64,000 nucleotides of DNA from Emcibacter sp. (GCF_963675455.1 NZ_OY776217.1:744001-808000); one strand, 5' to 3'. Shown: positions 18,178 to 27,593, counted from the stretch's first letter. Numbers and translations are program-made. The notes: generated from the letters alone by a model not told the origin.

Positions 18178-21100
18178 ATGACCCATCAGGTGCCATTAAA
18201 TAAACAGGGTCTGCCCGAAGCTCAGGGATTGTACAATCCTGCCAATGAGCATGACGCATGCGGTATCGGTTTTGTTGCCAACATCAAAGGCAACAAGAGC
18301 CATGACATCGTCAAGCAGGGCTTGCAGATTTTGCTGAATCTGGACCATCGTGGCGCTGTTGGCGCGGACCCTCTGGCTGGCGACGGTGCCGGCATCCTGA
18401 TTCAGATGCCTGATGAGTTCATGCAGAAAGAAGCCAAAAAAGCCGGTATTTCCCTGCCGAAGCTGGGGGAATATGGCGTCCTCATGGTCTTCCTGCCCCA
18501 TGACGAAAAAGTGCGCAGCAAAATCAAGGCCAAATTCGAGGAACTGACCGCCCAGGAAGGCCAGAAGTTCCTTGGCTGGCGCGATGTGCCCACCGACAAT
18601 TCAAAATTCAGTGACGGCGTCAAGAAAACCGAACCCTATATCGCCCAGGGTTTTGTCGCCATGGGAACCAACTGCGACACAAACGCCGATTTCGAACTGA
18701 AACTTTATATCATCCGCAAACAGCTCAGCAATGCGGTTATCGAGATGGAAGACGATACCAGCTTCTATTACGCCAACAGCTGTTCAAGCCGCACCGTGCT
18801 CTATAAAGGCATGCTGCTGGCCGGCCAGGTGGGTGAATATTACAATGACCTCAGCGACCCGGACATGAAGTCCGGCCTGGCGCTGGTGCATCAGCGTTTT
18901 TCCACCAACACATTCCCGACCTGGAGCCTGGCCCAGCCGTTCCGCATGATCTGCCACAATGGCGAGATCAACACCGTGCGCGGCAATGTGAACTGGATGG
19001 CCGCCCGTCGCTACAGCATGGAATCCAAAATCCTCGGCGACGATCTCGAAAAGCTCTGGCCGCTGATTCCCGAAGGCCTGTCCGATACCGCCTGTTTCGA
19101 CAATGCACTGGAACTGATGGTCGCCGGTGGTTACGACGTGGTCCATGCCATGATGATGCTGGTGCCCGAAGCCTGGGCCGGCAACCCGCTGATGGATGAA
19201 CAGCGCCGCGCCTTCTATGAATATAACGCCGCCCTGATGGAACCCTGGGACGGCCCGGCCGCCCTGGCCTTTACCGACGGCTTCCAGATCGGCGCCACTC
19301 TGGACCGCAACGGCCTGCGTCCGGCCCGCTATCTGGTGACCGATGATGATATGGTTATCCTCGCCTCCGAAATGGGCGTCCTGCCGGTACCGGAAGAAAA
19401 AATCGTCCAGAAATGGCGTCTGCAGCCCGGCAAGATGCTGCTGATCGATACCAAGGAAGGCCGCATCATTTCCGACGAGGAAATCAAGGCGAGCTATTCC
19501 GGCGCCCACGACTATCAGGCGATCCTGGCCAAAACCCAGATCAAGCTTGAGGACCTGCCGGCCGAAAGCGCGCCGCAGAACACTACCGACGTGCCGCTAC
19601 TGGACCGCCAGCAGGCCTTTGGTTATTCCCAGGAAGACATGAAACTTCTGCTGCCGCCGATGATCACCAGCGGCCAGGAAGCTCTTGGCTCCATGGGAAC
19701 GGATACGCCGATTTCGGCTCTGTCCGACAAGGCAAAGCCTCTGTACAGCTATTTCAAGCAGAACTTCGCCCAGGTCACCAACCCGCCGATCGATCCGATC
19801 CGCGAGGAAGCGGTGATGTCACTGGTCTCCTTCATCGGCCCGAGGCCGAACCTGCTGGATCTGGATGTGTCCGGTTCCAACAAGCGTCTTGAAGTACGCC
19901 AGCCGATCCTGCTCAATGAAGACCTGGAGAAAATCCGCACCATCGGTGACATTCCGGACAATAATTTCCGCACCATCACCATCGACATTACCTATGACGC
20001 CAAGGACGGCGCCGCCGGCATGGAAGCGGCCATCGACCGCATCAACCTGCTGGCCGAGGTTTCTGTGATCGAAGGCGACAATATCATCATCCTGTCCGAC
20101 CGCAATGTGGGACCGGACCGGATTGCCATTCCGGCCCTGCTGGCCACTTCCGCCGTCCATCATTATCTGATCCGCAAGGGCCTTCGGACCTCTGTCGGTC
20201 TTGTAGTGGAAACCGGCGAAGCCCGCGAGGTGCATCATTTCTGTGTGTTGGCCGGTTATGGCGCCGAAGCCATCAACCCTTACCTGATCTTTGAAACCAT
20301 CGATTCCATGGCTGGCCAGCTGCCGGAAGACATGGACGCCCCGACCGCCCACGCCCGCTATATCAAGGCTGTGAGCAAGGGTATCCTGAAGGTCATGTCC
20401 AAGATGGGTATCTCCACTTACCAGTCCTATTGCGGCGCGCAGATTTTTGACGCCGTCGGCCTGAACAGCGAATTTATCGAAGAATATTTCACCAACACCA
20501 AAGGCGCCGTCGAAGGTGTCGGCCTGAGCGAAGTAGCCCGGGAAACCGCCATGCGCCATCAGGACGCCTTTGGCGACAGCCTGATTTACCGCAAGGCGCT
20601 GGATGTGGGCGGAGACTATGCGGTGCGCCTGCGCGGTGAAGCCCATATGTGGACATCCGAATCCATCAGCTCCCTCCAGCACGCCGTACGCGGCAACAAA
20701 CAGGACGACTACGACAATTTCGCCAAAATGATCAATGATCAGTCTGAACGCCTTCTGACACCGCGCGGCCTGTTCAGGATCAAATCCGTCGGCAAGGCCA
20801 TCCCGCTGGATGAAGTGGAATCGGCCGTCGATATCGTCAAACGGTTCGCCACCGGCGCCATGTCCTTTGGCTCCATCAGCCGCGAGGCCCATACCAATCT
20901 GGCCATCGCCATGAACCGCATCGGCGGCAAGTCCAACACCGGCGAAGGCGGCGAGGAACCGGATCGTTTCACCCCGGACCGCAACGGTGACCTGCGTCGC
21001 AGCGCCATCAAACAGGTGGCCTCGGGCCGCTTTGGCGTGACCACTGAATATCTGGTCAATGCGGACGACATCCAGATTAAAATGGCCCAGGGCGCCAAGC

Positions 21101-22833
21101 CCGGCGAGGGCGGCCAGCTGCCCGGTCACAAGGTCGATCCGGTGATCGCCAAAGTCCGTCACTCGACCCCGGGTGTCGGCCTGATTTCACCGCCGCCACA
21201 CCATGATATTTATTCCATCGAGGATCTGGCGCAGCTCATTTACGACCTGAAGAACGTCAATCCGGAAGCCCGGATCAGCGTGAAACTGGTGTCCGAAATC
21301 GGTGTCGGCACCGTGGCCGCCGGCGTGTCCAAGGCCAAGGCCGACCATATTACCATTTCCGGCTATGACGGCGGTACCGGGGCCAGCCCGCTGACCTCGA
21401 TCAAGCATGCAGGATCCCCGTGGGAGATCGGCCTGGCCGAAACCCAGCAGACCCTGGTGCTGAACCGGCTCCGGGACCGTGTCGCCGTGCAGGTGGACGG
21501 CGGCCTGAAAACCGGCCGCGATGTCATCATCGGCGCCCTGCTCGGCGCCGACGAGTTCGGCTTTGCCACTGCGCCGCTGATTGCCTCCGGCTGTATCATG
21601 ATGCGCAAATGCCATCTGAACACCTGCCCGGTGGGTATTGCCACCCAGGATCCCGTCCTGCGCCGCAAATTCACCGGCACGCCGGAACATGTGATCAACT
21701 ATTTCTTCTTTGTTGCCGAGGAAGTCCGCAAACTGCTGGCCGAAATGGGTGTCCGCAATCTGAACGACATCGTCGGCCGGTCCGATCTGCTGGACAAGAA
21801 CGATGCCATCCGGCACTGGAAAGCGGACGGGCTGGATTTCACCAACCTGTTCCACAAGGTACCGGCCGAGCCGGGTGACAATATCTTCAATTCCAAGGGT
21901 CAGGAACACAAGATCCATGACATCCTGGATCGGAAACTGATTGATCAGGCCAAGGACGCTCTTGACGGCGGCAAACCGGTCAAAATCGAAACGCCGATCA
22001 GGAATACCGACCGGACCACCGGCGCCATGCTGTCCGGCGAGCTGGCCAAACGGTACGGCTTCAAGGGTCTCGAAGATGACACCATCCATGTAAAATTGCA
22101 GGGTACTGCCGGCCAGAGCTTCGGCGCCTTTGTCGCCAAGGGCATCACCTTGGAGCTGGAAGGTGAAGGCAACGATTATGTCGGTAAGGGCCTTTGCGGC
22201 GGTCGGCTGGTGGTCTACCCACCGGCGGTCAGCAAGATCGTGCCTGAAGAAAGCATCATCGTCGGCAACACGGTGCTGTACGGCGCCATCAGCGGGGAAT
22301 GTTATTTCCGCGGCGTCGCGGGCGAACGTTTCGCCGTGCGCAACTCGGGCGCCATTGCCGTTGTTGAAGGCGTCGGCGATCACGGCTGTGAATATATGAC
22401 CGGCGGCTGTGTGGTCGTCATCGGCCCGACCGGACGCAACTTTGCTGCCGGCATGAGCGGCGGTATCGCTTACGTGCTGGATGAAGCCGGTGATTTCGAT
22501 CGTCGCTGCAACCTTGCCATGGTCGACCTGGAGCCGGTTCCGGCCGAAGACGCCATGGCCAAGCTGGCTCACCAGTCCGGTGAGCTGGAAGGTCACGGCC
22601 GGGTGGACGTACTGCGCAACAATATGAACGGCAACGACCGGGAACGCCTGGTCACCCTGCTGGAAAACCATGCCCGTTATACCAACAGCAAGCGGGCCCG
22701 GGAGATACTCGACAATCTGGACGAATATCTGCCCAAATTTGTTAAAGTCATGCCGGTGGAATACCGTCGGGCGCTGGAAGAAATGGCTTCCGCCCAGACG
22801 TCTCTTTCCGCCTATCAGGAACAGGGAGCATAA
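18178..22833 (+). CDS. gltB: Glutamate synthase, large (alpha) subunit GltB
   Basis: A 1551-residue NADPH-dependent GOGAT subunit that moves glutamine amide nitrogen to 2-oxoglutarate. A short propeptide precedes the N-terminal nucleophile Cys28 in 'HDACGIGF'. It is followed by the class II amidotransferase domain (to about 430), the central domain, and the FMN-binding synthase barrel (about 850-1215) with the 3Fe-4S cysteines in 'SGCIMMRKCHLNTCPVG'. The GXGXG beta-helix domain (about 1290-1480) closes the protein. The start is preceded by GAGGAG. It is followed after two bases by gltD, forming the usual ammonia-assimilation operon. Confidence 0.97.
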   Translation: MTHQVPLNKQGLPEAQGLYNPANEHDACGIGFVANIKGNKSHDIVKQGLQILLNLDHRGAVGADPLAGDGAGILIQMPDEFMQKEAKKAGISLPKLGEYGVLMVFLPHDEKVRSKIKAKFEELTAQEGQKFLGWRDVPTDNSKFSDGVKKTEPYIAQGFVAMGTNCDTNADFELKLYIIRKQLSNAVIEMEDDTSFYYANSCSSRTVLYKGMLLAGQVGEYYNDLSDPDMKSGLALVHQRFSTNTFPTWSLAQPFRMICHNGEINTVRGNVNWMAARRYSMESKILGDDLEKLWPLIPEGLSDTACFDNALELMVAGGYDVVHAMMMLVPEAWAGNPLMDEQRRAFYEYNAALMEPWDGPAALAFTDGFQIGATLDRNGLRPARYLVTDDDMVILASEMGVLPVPEEKIVQKWRLQPGKMLLIDTKEGRIISDEEIKASYSGAHDYQAILAKTQIKLEDLPAESAPQNTTDVPLLDRQQAFGYSQEDMKLLLPPMITSGQEALGSMGTDTPISALSDKAKPLYSYFKQNFAQVTNPPIDPIREEAVMSLVSFIGPRPNLLDLDVSGSNKRLEVRQPILLNEDLEKIRTIGDIPDNNFRTITIDITYDAKDGAAGMEAAIDRINLLAEVSVIEGDNIIILSDRNVGPDRIAIPALLATSAVHHYLIRKGLRTSVGLVVETGEAREVHHFCVLAGYGAEAINPYLIFETIDSMAGQLPEDMDAPTAHARYIKAVSKGILKVMSKMGISTYQSYCGAQIFDAVGLNSEFIEEYFTNTKGAVEGVGLSEVARETAMRHQDAFGDSLIYRKALDVGGDYAVRLRGEAHMWTSESISSLQHAVRGNKQDDYDNFAKMINDQSERLLTPRGLFRIKSVGKAIPLDEVESAVDIVKRFATGAMSFGSISREAHTNLAIAMNRIGGKSNTGEGGEEPDRFTPDRNGDLRRSAIKQVASGRFGVTTEYLVNADDIQIKMAQGAKPGEGGQLPGHKVDPVIAKVRHSTPGVGLISPPPHHDIYSIEDLAQLIYDLKNVNPEARISVKLVSEIGVGTVAAGVSKAKADHITISGYDGGTGASPLTSIKHAGSPWEIGLAETQQTLVLNRLRDRVAVQVDGGLKTGRDVIIGALLGADEFGFATAPLIASGCIMMRKCHLNTCPVGIATQDPVLRRKFTGTPEHVINYFFFVAEEVRKLLAEMGVRNLNDIVGRSDLLDKNDAIRHWKADGLDFTNLFHKVPAEPGDNIFNSKGQEHKIHDILDRKLIDQAKDALDGGKPVKIETPIRNTDRTTGAMLSGELAKRYGFKGLEDDTIHVKLQGTAGQSFGAFVAKGITLELEGEGNDYVGKGLCGGRLVVYPPAVSKIVPEESIIVGNTVLYGAISGECYFRGVAGERFAVRNSGAIAVVEGVGDHGCEYMTGGCVVVIGPTGRNFAAGMSGGIAYVLDEAGDFDRRCNLAMVDLEPVPAEDAMAKLAHQSGELEGHGRVDVLRNNMNGNDRERLVTLLENHARYTNSKRAREILDNLDEYLPKFVKVMPVEYRRALEEMASAQTSLSAYQEQGA

Positions 22834-22835
22834 TC

Positions 22836-24257
22836 ATGGGTAAACCTACTGGATTTCTTGAAATCTCGCGTCAGGACCGGACCTATGCCCCTGCCGGTGA
22901 CCGTGTTCGTCACTATCAGGAGTTTGTCAATCCGCTGCCGGAAAATGTGGTGGTGCAGCAGGGCGGTCGCTGCATGGACTGCGGCATTCCCTATTGCCAC
23001 ACCGGTTGCCCGGTCAATAACATGATCCCGGACTGGAATGACATGGTTTGGAACGAGGACTGGGAAAGTGCCCTCGACACCCTGCATTCCACCAACAACT
23101 TCCCGGAATTTACCGGCCGCATCTGCCCGGCCCCCTGTGAAGCGGCCTGTACCCTCAATATCGAGGATATGCCGGTGACCATCAAGACCATTGAGTGCGC
23201 CATCATTGACAAGGGCTGGGAAAACGGCTGGGTCAAACCGCTCGTGGCAAAAGAAAAAACCGGCAAGAAAGTCGCCGTTGTCGGCGGCGGTCCTGCCGGC
23301 CTTGCCGCGGCCCAGCAGCTTGCCCGGGCCGGTCACAATGTGGCCGTTTACGAGAAAAACCGCCGGGTTGGCGGGTTGCTGCGCTATGGCATTCCCGACT
23401 TCAAGCTGGACAAGACCCTGATCGATCGGCGCGTGCGGCAGATGGAAGAGGAAGGTGTGACCTTCTGGACCAGCATGACCGTCGGCGAAGACATTCCCGG
23501 CCAGAAGCTGGTCGACCATTATGACGCTGTCGTCCTGACAGGCGGCTCCGAACATCCGCGCGACCTGGCGATTCCGGGCCGCGACCTGAACGGCGTCCAT
23601 TTCGCCATGGAATTCCTGACCCAGCAGAACCGCCGGGTCTCCGAGGAGCCCCTGGGCAATGAACGAGACATTCTGGCTGGCGGCAAGAAAGTTGTGGTGA
23701 TCGGCGGCGGTGATACCGGTTCCGACTGTATCGGCACCTCTATCCGTCAGAAGGCCCTGTCCGTGACCCAGATTGAAATCATGCCCAAACCGCCGGTCAA
23801 GGAAAACAAGGGCCTGACCTGGCCCAACTGGCCGATGAAACTGCGCACCTCATCTTCTCAGGAAGAAGGCGCCGACCGGGACTGGAGCGTCAATACTGCC
23901 GAATTCATTGATGACGGCAACGGCAATGTGGCCGCTCTCAAATGTTACAAGGTAGACGCCAACTTCCAGAAAGTGGAGGGCAGCGAGTTCGAGATCGAGG
24001 CAGACCTGGTATTGCTGGCCATGGGTTTCACCAACCCGGTCAAGGAAGGCATGCTTGAAGAGCTGGGCGTCGAGCTCGACGGTCGGGGCAATGTCCGGGC
24101 CGATACCAACCAGTATCAGACCAGCCAGGCGAAAGTCTTTGCCGCCGGCGACATGCGCCGCGGCCAGTCCCTGGTGGTGTGGGCCATCCGCGAAGGCCGT
24201 CAGGCCGCCCGCGCTGTTGATGAATATCTGATGGGGTCAACCAAACTGCCCCGTTAA
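22836..24257 (+). CDS. gltD: Glutamate synthase, small (beta) subunit GltD
   Basis: A 473-residue FAD- and NADPH-binding subunit that feeds electrons to GltB. The N-terminal cysteine clusters for two 4Fe-4S centres are C46/C49/C54/C58 ('CMDCGIPYCHTGC') and C97/C101/C105 ('CPAPCEAAC'). The FAD site is 'VVGGGPAGLAAA' and the NADPH site 'VIGGGDTGSDC'. The end 'FAAGDMRRGQSLVVWAIREG' is typical. It starts two bases after the gltB stop, and a strong terminator follows about 50 bases downstream. Confidence 0.97.
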   Translation: MGKPTGFLEISRQDRTYAPAGDRVRHYQEFVNPLPENVVVQQGGRCMDCGIPYCHTGCPVNNMIPDWNDMVWNEDWESALDTLHSTNNFPEFTGRICPAPCEAACTLNIEDMPVTIKTIECAIIDKGWENGWVKPLVAKEKTGKKVAVVGGGPAGLAAAQQLARAGHNVAVYEKNRRVGGLLRYGIPDFKLDKTLIDRRVRQMEEEGVTFWTSMTVGEDIPGQKLVDHYDAVVLTGGSEHPRDLAIPGRDLNGVHFAMEFLTQQNRRVSEEPLGNERDILAGGKKVVVIGGGDTGSDCIGTSIRQKALSVTQIEIMPKPPVKENKGLTWPNWPMKLRTSSSQEEGADRDWSVNTAEFIDDGNGNVAALKCYKVDANFQKVEGSEFEIEADLVLLAMGFTNPVKEGMLEELGVELDGRGNVRADTNQYQTSQAKVFAAGDMRRGQSLVVWAIREGRQAARAVDEYLMGSTKLPR

Positions 24258-24305
24258 GAATCTGAATTCTTGATCGTTAAATACCCAATATCGATCAAAC
24301 ACTGG

Positions 24306-24329
24306 GCCCCGGAGATCACTCTCCGGGGC
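24306..24329 (+). terminator. Rho-independent terminator of gltBD
   Basis: Ten perfect base pairs, GCCCCGGAGA / TCTCCGGGGC, around the loop TCAC, followed by six T. It lies 49 bases after the gltD stop. Confidence 0.93.
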
Positions 24330-24417
24330 TTTTTTCTGGTGATTGGCACACTATATATGACCAGCAACCGATGTATTAGTCCTTGGAGGCCCCGCAGACA
24401 CATGATATAGGCAAGTC

Positions 24418-24639
24418 ATGACACAGAACCCGGAAGACAAACTTACAGGCCTTGAAATCAAGCTTGCCCATCAGGATCAGCAGATCCACGACCTGAGCGA
24501 CATGGTCACCCGGCAGTGGCACGAGATCGATCGCCTGAAGAAGGCGCTTCAGAAAACCGAAAGCCGCCTTAGCCTGCTGGAAGAAGACGACAGCGACACC
24601 GGGAACGCTCCAGCTTATGAAAAACCGCCTCATTACTGA
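24418..24639 (+). CDS. slyX: SlyX family protein
   Basis: A 73-residue, highly charged, largely helical coiled-coil protein ('LEIKLAHQDQQIHDLSDMV', 'IDRLKKALQ') that ends in the SlyX signature Pro-Pro-His-Tyr. The family's function is unknown. It lies 27 bases before the dehydrogenase gene and is probably co-transcribed with it. Confidence 0.88.
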   Translation: MTQNPEDKLTGLEIKLAHQDQQIHDLSDMVTRQWHEIDRLKKALQKTESRLSLLEEDDSDTGNAPAYEKPPHY

Positions 24640-24666
24640 TGGCTAGAGTACCGACGGATTGAGAGT

Positions 24667-25560
24667 ATGACAAAAAAACTGGCATTTATCGGACTGGGTG
24701 TCATGGGCTATCCCATGGCCGGACATCTGCAAAAAGCAGGACATAGGGTCACGGTCTATAACCGGACCACGGACAAGGCGGAGATGTGGTGCCGGGAGTA
24801 CGGCGGCGACATGGCCGCAACCCCCTGTGACGCCGCCCGGGATGCCGATATTGTTTTTGCCTGCGTCGGTAACGACGATGATGTCCGCTCCGTTACCCTG
24901 GGAAAAGAGGGCGCCTTTGCCGGCATGAAACAGGGCTCTGCCTTTGTCGATCATACCACCGCCTCGGCCAGTCTTGCCCGGGAACTCCAGCAACTTGCCA
25001 CTGACGGCGGAAAGCTGTTTCTGGATGCGCCGGTGTCCGGCGGCCAGGCCGGTGCCGAAAACGGTGCCCTGACCATCATGATCGGCGGCGATGCGGCAGC
25101 GTTCGAGACAGCTGAGCCTGTAATGGATTGTTACGCCCACAAGATGAAATATCTTGGCGTTGCCGGCAGCGGCCAGATCGCCAAAATGGCCAACCAGGTC
25201 TGTATCGCCGGCGTGGTCCAGGGACTTGCGGAAGCCCTGCATTTCCTGCAGGCCGCCGACATGGACGGCGCGGAAGTCATCGAGGCGATCTCCAAAGGCG
25301 CCGCCCAGAGCTGGCAGATGGAAAACCGTTATGAAGCCATGCTGAAGGGCGAATTCGATTTCGGATTTGCCGTCGACTGGATGCGCAAGGACCTGGCCAT
25401 CGTGCTGGAGGAAGCCCGCCACAACGGCGCCAGCCTTCCCCTGACCGCACTTGTGGACCAGTTCTATGCAGAGGTTCAGGATATGGGCGGCGGGCGCTGG
25501 GATACCTCCAGCCTGATCGCCCGCCTGAACAGAAACAGACAACCGGAGAAAAGCAAATGA
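24667..25560 (+). CDS. NAD(P)-dependent beta-hydroxyacid dehydrogenase (3-hydroxyisobutyrate dehydrogenase family)
   Basis: A 297-residue enzyme. The Rossmann motif GLGVMG (residues 8-13) is followed by 'AGHRVTVYNRTTDKA', where the arginine after the second strand suggests NADP preference. The substrate motif 'DAPVSGGQAGAENG' and the catalytic lysine in 'GSGQIAKMANQ' are intact. Likely substrates are 3-hydroxyisobutyrate, 2-hydroxy-3-oxopropionate or glyoxylate/succinic semialdehyde; the sequence does not decide. The stop overlaps the start of the next gene, indicating one transcript. Confidence 0.88.
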   Translation: MTKKLAFIGLGVMGYPMAGHLQKAGHRVTVYNRTTDKAEMWCREYGGDMAATPCDAARDADIVFACVGNDDDVRSVTLGKEGAFAGMKQGSAFVDHTTASASLARELQQLATDGGKLFLDAPVSGGQAGAENGALTIMIGGDAAAFETAEPVMDCYAHKMKYLGVAGSGQIAKMANQVCIAGVVQGLAEALHFLQAADMDGAEVIEAISKGAAQSWQMENRYEAMLKGEFDFGFAVDWMRKDLAIVLEEARHNGASLPLTALVDQFYAEVQDMGGGRWDTSSLIARLNRNRQPEKSK

Positions 25561-25952
25561 CCGACGCCGTGAAAAAAATATATGGTAACCAGTCAGGTTC
25601 CATAATGGCAGCCATCAAAAAGGGACTGCGCCGCAAATGTCCCTGCTGCGGCCAGGGCCGTGCTTTTGCCGGATACCTGAAGCTGTCAGAGGAATGTTCT
25701 GTCTGCAATACGGCGCTTGGCGAGATCCGGGCGGATGATTTCCCGCCGTATCTGACCATTTTCATCGTCGGCCATCTGGTTGTGCCGGCATTGCTCTATG
25801 TGGAAGCCACCTGGCATCCCGAAACCTGGGTCCAGATGACATTATGGCCGATCGTCGCCCTGATGCTTTCCCTGACCCTGCTGCCGCTGCTGAAAGGCGG
25901 TGTGGTCGGACTGATGTGGGCACTGGGTCTGAAAGGGGACGAACAGCACTAG
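25557..25952 (+). CDS. DUF983 family membrane protein
   Basis: A 131-residue protein. The cytoplasmic N-terminal part has a zinc-ribbon-like cysteine set ('CPCCGQGRAF' near 37-46 and 'CSVCNTALGE' near 57-66). Two hydrophobic helices (about 78-94 and 102-120) form the membrane part. The block 'DDFPPYLTIFIVGH' is typical of DUF983. The function is unknown; the family often lies near cytochrome oxidase genes, but not here. The ATG overlaps the preceding stop. Confidence 0.88.
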   Translation: MTDAVKKIYGNQSGSIMAAIKKGLRRKCPCCGQGRAFAGYLKLSEECSVCNTALGEIRADDFPPYLTIFIVGHLVVPALLYVEATWHPETWVQMTLWPIVALMLSLTLLPLLKGGVVGLMWALGLKGDEQH

Positions 25953-25989
25953 GGGCTGTCCGTCTTTCTATCGTACCAGCCGGCCCGTC

Positions 25990-26817
25990 CTAATTGGCGG
26001 GTTTGCGGAATTTCAGCGTAAAGCGGTCACTTTCGCCGATTTTCTTCATTTCCTCATGATGCGCCGGGTCACCGGCCAGTCTTGGCGGCAATGTCCAGAC
26101 GCCTTTTTCGTGGTCGCCTGTGTCTTTCGGATTGGCGTTGATCTCGGAAGAGGCTACGAATTCAAAACCCACTTCCTGTGCCACCGCCTTCACCTCCTCA
26201 GGATTGATATAGCCGCTACGCTCTTTCGGATTCATTCTCCGGTGGTCCGTAATACCGAAAACCCCACCCGGCTTGAGCGCCTTGAAGGCTGCCGCCAGCA
26301 CGGCTTTTTCATGTCCGCTCATCGCCCAGTTGTGATAATTGCGGAAAGTCAGGACCATATCCGCGCTGCCCGCCGGGGCAATGTCCAGATGAGCCGGCGG
26401 ATCCAGCACAGTCATGACCGCCTTGCCGTAAAGATCGGGATGGGCCGCCAGACGATCATTCTGCGCCTTCACGTTCCGTTTCACATAATCACTGGTGCTT
26501 TCTGGATCGTAGGAGGCCCCATAATACATGCCCTTGTCCCGCAGGTAGGGAGCGAGAATCTTCTGGTACCAGCCACCGCCGCCGGGAACAAGTTCCACCA
26601 CGGTCATGTCGTCCCCGAGGCCAAAGAATTCCAGTGTCTCCTTTGGATGACGATATTTGTCCCGGGCCTTGTCCTCATCGGACCGGTGATTGCCGGCGAT
26701 CACCTCGTCAAGCGTCATGGCAGAACCGGCCGACGCGCCACCAAACGCCAGCAAGGTTGTTGTCACCAGAACTCCCAGAATTTTCTTCAGTACAGTTTTT
26801 TCCGCTGTATATCGCAT
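25990..26817 (-). CDS. Exported class I methyltransferase-like protein (COG4798-like)
   Basis: About 275 residues. A clear signal peptide ('ILGVLVTTTLLAFGGASAGSA') precedes a SAM-methyltransferase-like fold. Motif I is 'TVVELVPGGGGWY', with later motifs in 'MVLTFRNYHNWA' and 'KALKPGGVFGITDHR'. Such exported methyltransferase homologues are annotated as predicted methyltransferases; whether they bind SAM outside the cytoplasm is unknown. The ATG at 26817 lies seven bases after AGGGGA; an ATG at 26823 is too close to it. It is convergent with the DUF983 gene. Confidence 0.8.
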   Translation of the reverse strand: MRYTAEKTVLKKILGVLVTTTLLAFGGASAGSAMTLDEVIAGNHRSDEDKARDKYRHPKETLEFFGLGDDMTVVELVPGGGGWYQKILAPYLRDKGMYYGASYDPESTSDYVKRNVKAQNDRLAAHPDLYGKAVMTVLDPPAHLDIAPAGSADMVLTFRNYHNWAMSGHEKAVLAAAFKALKPGGVFGITDHRRMNPKERSGYINPEEVKAVAQEVGFEFVASSEINANPKDTGDHEKGVWTLPPRLAGDPAHHEEMKKIGESDRFTLKFRKPAN

Positions 26818-26912
26818 TTTCATTCCCCTGTTATCAGATTGAATTCCCTCTTTATACGTCAGGAAAATATCATCCGTTCATCAATTATTTGTGATCTTCA
26901 GTACCCGCAGAC

Positions 26913-27254
26913 CTAATGATCAGAGACCTCGAACTGTTCAAACAGGTCGGTCTCATAGGCCAGCCCCTCTCTGGTCAGAACCACCTGCACAGGAAAAGCA
27001 GATCTGATCAGACCCTTGCGCTCCAGGGCCGTCCAGACCTTCTCGTTTTCAAAACCGCTGGCATCCCGGGCCGAAACAACATAGTCCCCGATATGCACAT
27101 GATCACCATGGGCGCGGGGCAGGAAAGCAACCGTCACCTCGCCTGATTCTGCATCAAAACTCCCGCTTTCGGGATGGCGGGCAAGCTCCTGAAAAAGAGC
27201 CAGTGTCTTTTTTTGTAACGCATTGAGTTTTATCTGTTTTTTATTCATATCCAT
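26913..27254 (-). CDS. Hypothetical protein, 113 residues
   Basis: A cytoplasmic protein of no recognised family. It begins with a helical Lys/Gln/Leu-rich part ('LNALQKKTLALFQELARHPE'), continues with strand-like segments ('GEVTVAFLPRAHGDHVHIGDYVV') and ends with 'VWTALERKGLIRS...VVLTREGLAYETDLF'. That last part resembles the final helix and wing of a winged-helix fold, though this is weak. The ATG at 27254 follows CGGGA; another ATG two codons later and a frame extending to 27314 are alternatives. It is divergent from the wall hydrolase gene. Confidence 0.65.
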   Translation of the reverse strand: MDMNKKQIKLNALQKKTLALFQELARHPESGSFDAESGEVTVAFLPRAHGDHVHIGDYVVSARDASGFENEKVWTALERKGLIRSAFPVQVVLTREGLAYETDLFEQFEVSDH

Positions 27255-27409
27255 TGATCCCGGGCGGCTCGAAGCCGCTGCTTTCTTAACTTTCCCTTGC
27301 CAAAAAGTTGACAATTAGTTAAAATTTGACTAAATTCGGCCCGAATCGAGCGAAGCTGCATCGCACAAAACTGTATGAGTTTTAATTTAGAATTTAAGTT
27401 GCAGCAATT

Positions 27410-27441
27410 GAATTCCGGAAATTTGGCTTGACCCGGAATTC
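27410..27441. repeat. Nine-base inverted repeat upstream of the wall hydrolase
   Basis: GAATTCCGG at 27410-27418 and CCGGAATTC at 27433-27441 form perfect arms separated by 14 bases. It lies in the divergent intergenic region just before the longer structured element and could be an operator or a hairpin. Confidence 0.55.
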
Positions 27442-27451
27442 GCGAGGAAAC

Positions 27452-27558
27452 TGCCTAACAAAAATAATTACGATTCATAGTTGCAAGGCACGTCAGAAAA
27501 TGGGTTTCGTTCAGGTGTTAACCTGTACGACTGTTGTTGTGCGCGAAATTGTTAGGCA
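27452..27558 (+). ncRNA. Candidate structured RNA leader (cis-regulatory) before the SleB-type gene
   Basis: A perfect ten-base closing stem, TGCCTAACAA (27452-27461) with TTGTTAGGCA (27549-27558), encloses an inner helix GCAC/GTGC (27488-27491 with 27539-27542). The apical hairpin TCGT-t-CAGGT / ACCTG-t-ACGA (27507-27530, loop GTTA) has one U-U mismatch. The element ends 35 bases before the ATG at 27594, so it would sit in the 5' leader of that mRNA. No known riboswitch family was recognised. Confidence 0.4.
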
Positions 27559-27593
27559 ACCCTGTATCCGGGTAATTCGGATGGAGAGTTGTT

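Noticed and set aside
17922..18259. Two short minus-strand frames in the gltB leader
   Set aside because: No ribosome sites, one runs into the gltB coding start, and neither shows similarity to a known protein.
24341..24356. TGGCAC as a possible sigma-54 promoter before slyX
   Set aside because: The TTGC half at the -12 position is missing.
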